DNA of 32,636 bases from Candidatus Desantisbacteria bacterium CG1_02_49_89. GTDB lineage: Bacteria; Desantisbacteria; UBA1551. The notes beneath the pieces are model-generated. The model ran no database searches. It saw only the letters and a list, made by a program, of their open reading frames with translations, and was not told where the DNA came from. The stretch covers positions 1-32,636 of the forward strand of contig MNUP01000130.1 in assembly GCA_001871075.1 (NCBI GenBank), written 5' to 3'. The position numbers and the translations under genes were made by a program. Each line of letters opens with the position of its first letter. Position 1 is the first letter of the stretch. Of the stretch, positions 8,289-14,746 are shown in pieces.

Positions 8289-9839
8289 ATGCTTACGCCC
8301 CTAATAACAGCGGCGCTGCTATACGTTCTGGGAGCAGCGTCCGCGTCCGCGTTCAGGATCCCTGTTCTGGCCGCAGCCCTGTTCCTGTTCGCTTCATTCG
8401 CAGCCACGCTTGTTTCGTTCAGGTTCAGGAGATCCCTGCTCACTGTTTTCCTGGCGCTGGACGTAGTATTCGCAGGCGCGTGCCTGCAATCGCTTGCGGC
8501 AAACCCGGTCTCGGCTGACCACGTAAGGAAATTAGCTTCCCCCTGGGGAATGGAACTTACCGGGACGATACTGCAGGAGCCTGATTATAATAAGGGGAGG
8601 TATTACTTTCTTCTCGGGGCGGAGGAAACAAGGGACAGCCTTTCGGTTAATACGGCCGGTCACCGCGCTGAAGGGCTTGTCAGGGTCACCTGCCCTTCTT
8701 CAGCCAGGTCAGGAGTTCCCCTGCTTTACGGCAGAAGGATCTCTGTCTCGGGCCTGCTCAAAGAACCGCCGGCGCCTGTAAAGCCCGGGGCATTTGACTA
8801 TCGAAGGTACCTTTCAAACAAGAAAATATTCGCCGTAATAACCGCGAGGAAGATCGAAGACCTTGGAAGGGGAAAAGAAAACTTTTTCCTCAGCATAGCC
8901 GCGAGATGCAGGCGCGCGATAAGAAAGAGCATAACAGGCACGCTCAAAGGGGATGAGGCGGCGCTTCTCAGGGGCGTGATGCTGGGCGACAGGGTAGGCC
9001 TTTCGCAGGAGCTGAAGGAGATGTTTATTGCCACGGGGCTTGCCCACACCCTTGTGGTTTCCGGGCTGCATGTGGGCCTTGTAGCGTCGATATTTTTCCT
9101 GTTCTTTCACAAGCTGCTGCGCCTGCCCAGAAAGATAGTTTCTTTTATAACGATGCCGTTCACCGTCCTTTACTGCCTGATGACCGGAGCGAACGCCCCG
9201 GTTGTCAGGGCGACCGTGATCACGCTGGTGGTCCTTATGGGCTACGTGCTTGAGCGGGAGCCGGATATGCTCAACAACCTTGCCCTCGCCGCCCTGATAA
9301 TCCTGGTGATCAACCCGCTTTCGCTTTTTGACGCCAGCTTCCAGCTGTCTTTCCTGGCAACCCTGGGCATAGTGTACCTGGTGCCTTTTTTTGATGCGAA
9401 TTTTAAAAAGGTCCTGCCGGGCTGGTTCGCTACCCCTTTCGCCGTTTCAGTCAGCGCCCAGATAGGCGTGGCTCCGCTGATAGCGTATTACTTCAATAAA
9501 ATTTCGATAGTGGCGCTTGTCGCGAATATTTTTGTGGTTCCCATAATGGGCGCGGTCCTTGCCCTGGGCATGCTGACCGCGATCTTCGGTTTCTTTTCCC
9601 AGGCGCTGGCGAAACTGGCAGCCGCGCTGAATTACGCGCTGCTGTGGTATTTCGCGGCGGCAGTAAAGTTTTTCGGCTCTTTCATGTTCGCCTCGCTCAA
9701 CGTTCCGAAACCGGCCCCCGTATTCATCGCGGGCTATTACGCGGCTATGTTCGCGCCGGGTTTTAAGCACGGGAAGTGGGTTTTTATGGGGCTGTGGGCA
9801 GCCCTGGCAATCTATGTCTGGATACAAGTATTTATCTGA
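8289..9839 (+). CDS. comEC: ComEC/Rec2 family DNA-uptake channel protein, short form
   Basis: This is an inner-membrane protein expected to pass single-stranded DNA into the cytoplasm during natural transformation. The N-terminal hydrophobic segments and the OB-like DUF4131 region (to ~residue 190) precede the Competence domain. That domain is recognised by LLRGVMLGDRVGLS near residue 226, then GLAHTLVVSGLHVGL and SFQLSFLATLGIVYLVP, with about eight more membrane segments. At 516 residues it lacks the C-terminal metallo-beta-lactamase domain of long ComEC proteins, which is a known variant. The ATG at 8289 has only a weak ribosome binding site and lies 18 bases after the previous stop. No other competence genes are present in the window. 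Confidence 0.9.
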   Translation: MLTPLITAALLYVLGAASASAFRIPVLAAALFLFASFAATLVSFRFRRSLLTVFLALDVVFAGACLQSLAANPVSADHVRKLASPWGMELTGTILQEPDYNKGRYYFLLGAEETRDSLSVNTAGHRAEGLVRVTCPSSARSGVPLLYGRRISVSGLLKEPPAPVKPGAFDYRRYLSNKKIFAVITARKIEDLGRGKENFFLSIAARCRRAIRKSITGTLKGDEAALLRGVMLGDRVGLSQELKEMFIATGLAHTLVVSGLHVGLVASIFFLFFHKLLRLPRKIVSFITMPFTVLYCLMTGANAPVVRATVITLVVLMGYVLEREPDMLNNLALAALIILVINPLSLFDASFQLSFLATLGIVYLVPFFDANFKKVLPGWFATPFAVSVSAQIGVAPLIAYYFNKISIVALVANIFVVPIMGAVLALGMLTAIFGFFSQALAKLAAALNYALLWYFAAAVKFFGSFMFASLNVPKPAPVFIAGYYAAMFAPGFKHGKWVFMGLWAALAIYVWIQVFI

Positions 9840-9923
9840 ATTATAAATAGCGAGAAATATTATCTTTAGAAATCGGTGTAATCTCGCAGTTGAAATCTGT
9901 GTAATCATTTTCCGGAGGGAAAA

Positions 9924-11153
9924 ATGGAGTTTATAGCGGATCTCCACGTTCATTCAAAATACAGCCGGGCTACAAGCCGCCAGATGGACATAGCCGGCAT
10001 TTCGAAATGGGCCAAACTGAAGGGCATAAAACTCATGGCCACCGGTGATTTCACGCATCCTGACTGGCTCGCGGAAATGCAGCGGGAGCTTGAGCCCGCC
10101 GGCTACGGGCTGTATAAAAAGGGGGATATTTATTTTGTCCTTACGGCCGAAGTCTGCAATAACTTCTACAAGGAAGGAAAAAATCACAGGATACACACCC
10201 TCGTGCTCGCCCCGTCTTTTGACGCGGTAAAAAAGATCAACCGCGACCTGGAAAAATACGGGAACCTTGAGTCGGACGGAAGGCCCATACTTGACATCAG
10301 CGCGAAAGACCTTGTAAAATCCGCGCTGAACGCGTCCGCGGACTGCCTCATAATCCCGGGCCATATCTGGACCCCGTGGTTTTCCCTTTTTGGCGCCAAC
10401 ACGGGCTTCGATAAGATAGAGGAATGTTTTGAGGACCAGACCAGGAACATCTTCGGCCTTGAAACCGGCCTGAGCAGCGACCCCATAATGAACTGGCGCC
10501 TCAGCGCCCTGGACCGCTACACGCTTTTATCCAATTCCGATTCGCACTCGCCTAAAAAGATAGGCAGGGAGGCGAACGTATTCGACTGCGGCCTTGATTA
10601 CAGGGAAATAACGGACGTGATTCGCAAAAAAGACAAGTCCCGCTTCCTCTACACCATCGAGTTCTTCCCGGAAGAGGGCAAATACCACTACGACGGGCAC
10701 AGGCTCTGCAACGTTGTTTTCGCCCCTGAGGAAACAAGGAAGCACAACTATATCTGCCCCGGATGCGGGAAACGCCTGACAGTGGGGGTGATGCACCGCG
10801 TGGAAAAGCTGGCTGATAGGGAAGCGGGATTCGTTCCTCCCAACGCGATCCCGTATAAAAATCTTATCCCGCTGGACGAAATAATCGCGGACGCTCTCGG
10901 GGTGGGCAAGGAATCGGTCCTGGTTGAAAGGGAGTATATGGCCCTTGTTTCAAAGGCTGGGACTGAATTCGACATCCTGCTGAAAATGACGGATATGGAG
11001 ATCAGGAAGAACATCCCGCAGAGGATCGCCGAAAACATAATCAACATGAGGCAGGGCAGGGTAAAGGCTTCCCCGGGTTACGACGGGGTTTACGGAAAAA
11101 TAGAGGTGCTGAAAGGGGAGACCAAGGAAGCCGAGCAGCTGAGTCTTTTTTAA
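9924..11153 (+). CDS. Endonuclease Q-like PHP-domain protein
   Basis: The protein begins with the PHP metal-binding motif DLHVHSKYS (residues 5-13), followed by GDFTHPDW. GHIWTPWFSLFG lies near residue 146, SNSDSHSP near 205, and a zinc-ribbon CPGCGKRL near 277. This order matches the EndoQ family, known from Thermococcales and some bacteria, which nicks DNA 5' of deaminated bases such as uracil and hypoxanthine. A strong ribosome binding site (GGAGGG) precedes the ATG. The enzyme is expected in the cytoplasm in base-damage repair. The preceding gap (9840-9923) contains an AATCGGTGTAATCT-type repeat. Confidence 0.85.
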   Translation: MEFIADLHVHSKYSRATSRQMDIAGISKWAKLKGIKLMATGDFTHPDWLAEMQRELEPAGYGLYKKGDIYFVLTAEVCNNFYKEGKNHRIHTLVLAPSFDAVKKINRDLEKYGNLESDGRPILDISAKDLVKSALNASADCLIIPGHIWTPWFSLFGANTGFDKIEECFEDQTRNIFGLETGLSSDPIMNWRLSALDRYTLLSNSDSHSPKKIGREANVFDCGLDYREITDVIRKKDKSRFLYTIEFFPEEGKYHYDGHRLCNVVFAPEETRKHNYICPGCGKRLTVGVMHRVEKLADREAGFVPPNAIPYKNLIPLDEIIADALGVGKESVLVEREYMALVSKAGTEFDILLKMTDMEIRKNIPQRIAENIINMRQGRVKASPGYDGVYGKIEVLKGETKEAEQLSLF

Positions 11154-11478
11154 GAGTCAGAGAGTCACAGTAGTGGCAGAGCTTGCTCTGCGAGTTCTTT
11201 CGTAGGGCAAGCCTTCTCGAAGACCCCCGCCAAACTGACTGGCGGGCAAGCTGCCAGTTTTGTTAGGAGGGAGGCTTGCGGGTAGCCGCAACCTTCAGGT
11301 TGCGTTTTATAGAGGCGGGGTTTATCCTGAACCTGCCGTGTCCGCCAAGTTTGTTAGGCGGAATGGTTCAGCGGCATGCCCGCCCTTTACAACTCCCCCT
11401 TTGTAAAGGGGGATTGAGGGGGATTTTGCGGCGCGGCGTTTCGTCGCGCATTGTAGTGGTCGAGCTTGCTCGACAATT
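11154..11478. repeat. Dense cluster of palindromic repeats, no gene
   Basis: This 325-base stretch holds no supported gene. It contains hairpin GCAGAGC-TT-GCTCTGC (11176-11191), hairpin CGCAACCT/AGGTTGCG followed by TTTT (11287-11308, possibly terminator-like), two copies of a CCGCCAA..TTGTTAG-like segment, the CCCCCTTT/AAAGGGGGATTGAGGGGGATT element (11393-11425, also at 6029), and hairpin GTCGAGC-TT-GCTCGAC (11459-11474). The first and last hairpins share the prefix TAGTGG. Confidence 0.7.
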
Positions 11479-11503
11479 AATTAAGTATTGTGTCCCCGGA
11501 ATT
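11479..11503 (+). repeat. ORF6N cassette boundary repeat, copy 1
   Basis: The 25-nt unit has the core GTATTGTGTCCCCGGAATT preceded by AATTAA. Identical or nearly identical copies at 12058, 13988 and 14606 lie in the same orientation and bracket the ORF6N genes. Confidence 0.85.
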
Positions 11504-11537
11504 CCATAACCACGCGATTACACGAGGAGTCTTAAAA

Positions 11538-12053
11538 ATGAGAGCGATCGTCCCGCAGGAAGTCCTCGAACAAAAGATTTTTCTAATTCGCAGCCAGAAG
11601 GTCATATTAAGTACCCATCTTGCTGATCTTTATGGGGTTGAGGCAAGGGAATTGATCCAGGCAGTTAAGCGCAACATCGAAAGATTTCCCGGTGATTTTA
11701 TGTTTCAATTGACAAATGATGAATTTAAAAACTTGAAATCACAAATTGTGATTTCAAGTTGGGGCGGTATGCGGCGCGCCAGACCTTACGCCTTTACTGA
11801 AGAAGGGATAGCTATGCTGTCCAGTGTTCTGCGGAGCAAGAGAGCCGTGCAGGTCAATATTGCCATTATGCGCACCTTCGTAAAGCTTAGAAACATTCTT
11901 TTAGCTCATAAAGAACTTGCTCATAAATTAAAAGAGCTTGAAAGAAAATTCGAAAAGCACGATGAAGAAATAATAGCAATCTTTAATGCGATCCGCCAGA
12001 TGATGGCGCCGCCGGAAAAAGTAAAACCGCGGATCGGCTTTAAGCCATACTGA
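11538..12053 (+). CDS. ORF6N domain DNA-binding protein, cassette copy 1
   Basis: ORF6N is a DNA-binding domain related to KilA-N and common in phage and mobile elements. Here the 171-residue protein has the usual layout: VPQEVLEQKIFLIRSQKV at the start, DLYGVEARELIQAVKRN (helix-turn-helix-like), FMFQLT, PYAFTEEGIAMLSSVL and a C-terminal coiled coil. I choose ATG 11538 over the in-frame ATG at 11490 because it has GAGGAG nine bases upstream and aligns with the start of the sister gene at 14073. The stop lies only 4 bases before the right boundary repeat. A 31-nt palindrome sits inside the gene at 11730-11760. Function is unknown; a transcriptional regulator of a mobile cassette is the most likely reading. 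Confidence 0.85.
   Translation: MRAIVPQEVLEQKIFLIRSQKVILSTHLADLYGVEARELIQAVKRNIERFPGDFMFQLTNDEFKNLKSQIVISSWGGMRRARPYAFTEEGIAMLSSVLRSKRAVQVNIAIMRTFVKLRNILLAHKELAHKLKELERKFEKHDEEIIAIFNAIRQMMAPPEKVKPRIGFKPY
11730..11760. promoter_or_regulatory. 31-nt perfect-arm palindrome inside ORF6N copy 1
   Basis: The left arm AACTTGAAATCACAA and right arm TTGTGATTTCAAGTT pair at all 15 positions around a single A at 11745. That base is the first base of codon 70. The sister gene has a different palindrome centred on exactly the same codon base. It could be an operator for the encoded protein or a recombination or RNA hairpin site; the function is inferred. Confidence 0.7.
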
Positions 12054-12057
12054 AAAT

Positions 12058-12082
12058 AATTAAGTATTGTGTCCCCGGAATT
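12058..12082 (+). repeat. ORF6N cassette boundary repeat, copy 2
   Basis: This is identical over 25 nt to copy 1 at 11479, in the same orientation, and starts 4 bases after the stop of ORF6N copy 1. Confidence 0.85.
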
Positions 12083-12243
12083 TTTACACAAAAGTTGAAG
12101 AAAAAATAAGGGACATTATGGGACATACTTAAGGGACATTAAGGGGCATTTGGAATTTTTTATCTTGCATCCCGTATCAAAATCTATCAGAATCTATCGC
12201 CGGAAGACGCCTGCCGAGAGTTTATGAGCAAATATTAGCTCCG
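12083..12243. repeat. Intergenic stretch with a GGGACAT stutter
   Basis: The interval has a run of GGGACAT-like units (12112-12149). A stretch around 12170-12243 then reads without stops into the decayed ORF6N copy that follows. That stretch does not resemble ORF6N N-terminal sequence, so it may be a remnant of another gene. No intact gene is seen. Confidence 0.4.
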
Positions 12244-12354
12244 CTAACAAAAGAAGAATTTTTGAGGTGCTAAATTATCACCTCAAACTTGAAGTGCCAT
12301 TTTGACACATCAAGCAGAGGGGGAAGAAGGTATTTACCCTATGTTTTTACAGAA
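12244..12354 (+). pseudogene. ORF6N remnant A (internal fragment)
   Basis: The reading frame LTKEEFLRC-stop-IITSNLKCHFDTSS, then RGGRRYLPYVFTE, matches residues ~58-90 of the ORF6N genes. A TAA at 12271-12273 interrupts it where remnant B has CAA. The N- and C-terminal parts of the gene are missing. Its bases 12259-12314 match 13807-13862 at 54 of 56 positions. It carries two adjacent palindromes, 12261-12287 and about 12286-12314. The next gene starts 22 bases later. Confidence 0.8.
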
Positions 12355-12376
12355 ATAAAATAATCAGAGAGAAAAA

Positions 12377-13723
12377 ATGAAATTTAAGGAAAATGAAACT
12401 ATAGAGCTTAAAAAATCAACTTCAGAATTGAAAGAAGCAATCATTTCCATCAGCTCTATTCTGAACAAACATGGCAAAGGCACAGTCTATTTTGGCATTG
12501 AGGATGATGGTAAAGTTGTTGGACAGCAGATAGGCAAATCAACAGTTAAAGATATTTCTAAATGGATAACCGATCACATTGACCCTAAAATCTACCCTGA
12601 TATTAAAGTTCAGAAAATAGTCGGCAAAGATTGCATTGTTATTAATTTCAACGGACATGAAAATTTGTATTCAGCCTTTGGACGTTTTTATTTAAGAGCC
12701 GGGGATGAGAATAAAAAGCTTTCTACGAAAGAAGTTGAACGGCTTATTGCAAAAAAGCAGAACTATATTTATTCATGGGGTTTTCAAGTTTCAGAAATAC
12801 CAGTTTCTGTTGTCGATGTCCCAGCAATACGGGCATTTATTAAAAAAGGCCGGGAAGCAGGACGAATTAGCTGTGCATTTGATACGGCAAGGAATGTCTT
12901 GAACAAGTTAAACCTTGTAAAAGGCAATAAATTGCTCAATGCCGGAAAGGTTTTATTTTGTAAGAATAACAGTCTTGAAGTAAGGGCAGCAATTTTTGCC
13001 ACTAACGAAAAAACAACTTTTTTGGATATCCAACTGTTTAAAGGAACACTTTTTGATTTAATCAATCAATGCGAAGCATATATTAAAGAACATATAAACT
13101 GGAGTGCGGAGATAGTTGGATTTAAGCGGGTAGAAACTCCGGAAGTTCCGGTTAATGCTGTGCGGGAAGCCATTGTAAATTCCTTATGCCACCGCGATTT
13201 TGATAATCTTGGCGGGAATGAAATTGCTATTTATAAAAATAGAATAGAAATCTACAATCCCGGGCAATTTCCATATGATTATTCCCCTGATGATTTTATC
13301 CGGGGCAAAGAAAAAAGTCTTCCCAGAAATCCTCTGATTGCAGATACTTTTTATCTAACAAAGGATATCGAGAAGTGGGGTTCCGGATTAAAAAGAATCA
13401 GTGATGAATGTAGGGTTTCCGGCGTGAAGGTAGAGTTCAATAAGATTAAAAGTGGATTCGTGGTGATATTTTATCGCCCGCAAATCGAAAAGGGCATAGA
13501 AAAAGTCGGAGATGAGGGTGTAAATGAGGGTGTAAATGAGGGTGTAAAATTTCCATTGGAATACATTAGAAAAAATCCTGGCAAGAGAGCACCTTATATT
13601 GCAGGAATGCTTAAAGTCCCATTAAAAACACTTGAGCGCTGGTTGAAAAAACTGAAAGCAAAAGGAAAAATAAAATACGAAGGAAGCTCAAAGACCGGTG
13701 GATATTACGTTGTTGGTCAGTAG
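12377..13723 (+). CDS. AlbA_2/Schlafen-type putative transcriptional regulator with a RecG-like ATP-binding C-terminal region
   Basis: The N-terminal ~130 residues are an AlbA_2 (divergent AAA_4, Schlafen-like) domain: ENETIELKKS, then SSILNKHGKGTVYFGIEDDG and FYLRAGDENKKLS. A central linker leads to the HATPase-like C-terminal region common to this family, with AVREAIVNSLCHRDF near residue 264, IEIYNPGQFP and KWGSGLKRI. A winged helix-turn-helix ends the protein. Three in-frame 12-nt repeats (13514-13549) encode EGVNEGVNEGV just before it, as often seen in the family. Such proteins are usually annotated as regulators or helicase-like proteins; their function is poorly known. The gene sits between two decayed ORF6N fragments that carry the same 56-nt sequence. 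It is AT-rich compared with the housekeeping genes. Confidence 0.85.
   Translation: MKFKENETIELKKSTSELKEAIISISSILNKHGKGTVYFGIEDDGKVVGQQIGKSTVKDISKWITDHIDPKIYPDIKVQKIVGKDCIVINFNGHENLYSAFGRFYLRAGDENKKLSTKEVERLIAKKQNYIYSWGFQVSEIPVSVVDVPAIRAFIKKGREAGRISCAFDTARNVLNKLNLVKGNKLLNAGKVLFCKNNSLEVRAAIFATNEKTTFLDIQLFKGTLFDLINQCEAYIKEHINWSAEIVGFKRVETPEVPVNAVREAIVNSLCHRDFDNLGGNEIAIYKNRIEIYNPGQFPYDYSPDDFIRGKEKSLPRNPLIADTFYLTKDIEKWGSGLKRISDECRVSGVKVEFNKIKSGFVVIFYRPQIEKGIEKVGDEGVNEGVNEGVKFPLEYIRKNPGKRAPYIAGMLKVPLKTLERWLKKLKAKGKIKYEGSSKTGGYYVVGQ
13514..13549 (+). repeat. Three 12-nt tandem repeats in the AlbA_2 gene
   Basis: GAGGGTGTAAAT occurs three times in a row with one mismatch at the end and encodes EGVN units. 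Gain or loss of a unit would keep the frame and change only linker length. Confidence 0.85.
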
Positions 13724-13800
13724 ATAGGAAAATGGGCGCTGTCCCTACTTTCAATAAAACGTATCGGTCCCGACAAGGGCGGCCATTGGGAAGTGGTCGA

Positions 13801-13982
13801 AAAATCTTTTTGAGGTGCCAAATTGTCACCTCAAACTTGAAGTGCCATTTTGACACATCAAGTTGGGGTGGAACCCGTAAACTACCCTATACTTTTACCG
13901 AGAAAGGCGCGGCCATGCTTTCCGTCAACTTATGGCGCCACCGGAAAAAGTAAAACCGCGGATCGGCTTTAAACCATGCTGA
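13801..13982 (+). pseudogene. ORF6N remnant B (5' truncated, internal deletion)
   Basis: Codons for FLRCQIVTSNLKCHFDTSSW, then GGTRKLPYTFTEKGAAMLS, match the middle of ORF6N. The sequence then jumps, with a frame change, to the C-terminal codons [19 protein letters not shown] and stop at 13980-13982. Compared with the intact copy at 14073, about 184 bases are missing between the AMLS and RQLMA codons. The N-terminal third is absent. Upstream bases 13724-13800 show no recognisable gene. Two tandem palindromes lie at 13809-13835 and 13834-13864. Confidence 0.85.
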
Positions 13983-13987
13983 AAAAT

Positions 13988-14012
13988 AAATAAGTATTGT
14001 GCCCCCGGAATT
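13988..14012 (+). repeat. ORF6N cassette boundary repeat, copy 3
   Basis: This copy matches the 25-nt unit with two differences (AAATAA instead of AATTAA, and GTGCCCCC instead of GTGTCCCC), in the same orientation. It begins 6 bases after the stop of remnant B. Confidence 0.8.
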
Positions 14013-14017
14013 TCAAA

Positions 14018-14059
14018 AAACAACCCTTTTGTTGTTTAGGTCGCAATTTGCGACCTTAA
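14018..14059. promoter_or_regulatory. Two hairpins upstream of ORF6N copy 2
   Basis: AAACAAC/GTTGTTT (14018-14037) is followed by a 25-nt palindrome at 14035-14059 with inner arms AGGTCGCAA and TTGCGACCT around a single T. The CAA-N-TTG centre is shared with three of the palindromes found inside ORF6N genes. Its place 14-38 bases before the ATG suits an operator; this is inferred. Confidence 0.5.
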
Positions 14060-14072
14060 ACAAGTCTTAAAA

Positions 14073-14600
14073 ATGAAAGCGATCGTCCCGCAAGAAGTTA
14101 TTGAGCAAAAGATTTTTTTAATCCACCGGCAAAAGATAATGTTAGATAAGGACCTGGCAGAGCTATATGGGGTAACCACGGGCAACCTAAATAAAGCGGT
14201 AAAAAGGAATGTTGAAAGATTCCCGGAAGATTTTATGTTCCAGTTAACTAAGAATGAGGAGAATTCTTTAAGATTCCAATTTGGAAGCTTAAAAAGAGGT
14301 CGGCATGCCAAGTATCTGCCTTATGCCTTTACAGAACAAGGTGTAGCCATGCTTTCGTCTGTGCTGAAAAGTAAGAGAGCCGTACAAGTCAACATTGCTA
14401 TTATGCGGGCCTTTGTAAAACTTAGAAACATCCTTTCCACCCATAAAGAACTTGCCTGCAAATTAAAGGAGCTTGAAAGAAAAACAGGAAAACATCTAAA
14501 AAAACACGATGTCGAAATCCAAGCAATTTTTGATGCAATCCGTCAACTTATGGCGCTGCCGGAAAAAGTGAAACCGCGGATTGGCTTTAAGCCATGCTGA
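14073..14600 (+). CDS. ORF6N domain DNA-binding protein, cassette copy 2
   Basis: This 175-residue protein is the sister of the one at 11538, with the same order of motifs: [66 protein letters not shown], a coiled coil and the [11 protein letters not shown] tail. The two proteins diverge most at residues 60-80, where each gene carries its own palindrome. The AAGTCTTAAAAATG start context is shared with the sister gene. No strong Shine-Dalgarno sequence is present; the upstream hairpins may control expression. The stop lies 8 bases before boundary repeat copy 4. Confidence 0.85.
   Translation: MKAIVPQEVIEQKIFLIHRQKIMLDKDLAELYGVTTGNLNKAVKRNVERFPEDFMFQLTKNEENSLRFQFGSLKRGRHAKYLPYAFTEQGVAMLSSVLKSKRAVQVNIAIMRAFVKLRNILSTHKELACKLKELERKTGKHLKKHDVEIQAIFDAIRQLMALPEKVKPRIGFKPC
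14267..14293. promoter_or_regulatory. 27-nt palindrome inside ORF6N copy 2
   Basis: The arms TTTAAGATTCCAA and TTGGAAGCTTAAA pair at 12 of 13 positions around T14280, which is the first base of codon 70. The sequence is unrelated to the palindrome of copy 1, but position and size agree. Confidence 0.7.
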
Positions 14601-14605
14601 AAAAT

Positions 14606-14630
14606 AAATAAGTATTGTGTCCCCGGAATT
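14606..14630 (+). repeat. ORF6N cassette boundary repeat, copy 4
   Basis: This is a direct copy of the 25-nt unit with one difference (AAATAA prefix). It closes the array; the four-gene operon begins about 50 bases later. Confidence 0.85.
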
Positions 14631-14680
14631 TAATACAACAACATTTGGAGAAGAACCTTAATTTTTAATGGGGAATAAAG

Positions 14681-14743
14681 ATGACTTATAAGAAATTTGT
14701 AAAAGAATATTTATTTAAAGGATTTCTGAAAAGACAAAAATAA
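14681..14743 (+). CDS. Possible 20-residue leader peptide before the methyltransferase
   Basis: ATG 14681 follows GGGGA by six bases and opens a 20-codon frame (MTYKKFVKEYLFKGFLKRQK). Its TAA ends three bases before the methyltransferase ATG. The methyltransferase has no good ribosome binding site of its own, so translation coupling from this short frame would make sense. The peptide also resembles the N-terminus of some HEPN-like small proteins, so it could instead be the remnant of a lost gene. Confidence 0.35.
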   Translation: MTYKKFVKEYLFKGFLKRQK

Positions 14744-14746
14744 AAA

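Noticed and set aside
11287-11308. Intrinsic terminator
   Set aside because: The 8-bp hairpin is followed by only four T and lies in a cluster of palindromic repeats more than 130 bases after the previous stop, so a repeat is the simpler reading.
11479-14630. Prophage remnant or CRISPR-like array
   Set aside because: ORF6N occurs in phages, but no phage structural, integrase or lysis genes are present. The repeats are too far apart and too few for a CRISPR array.
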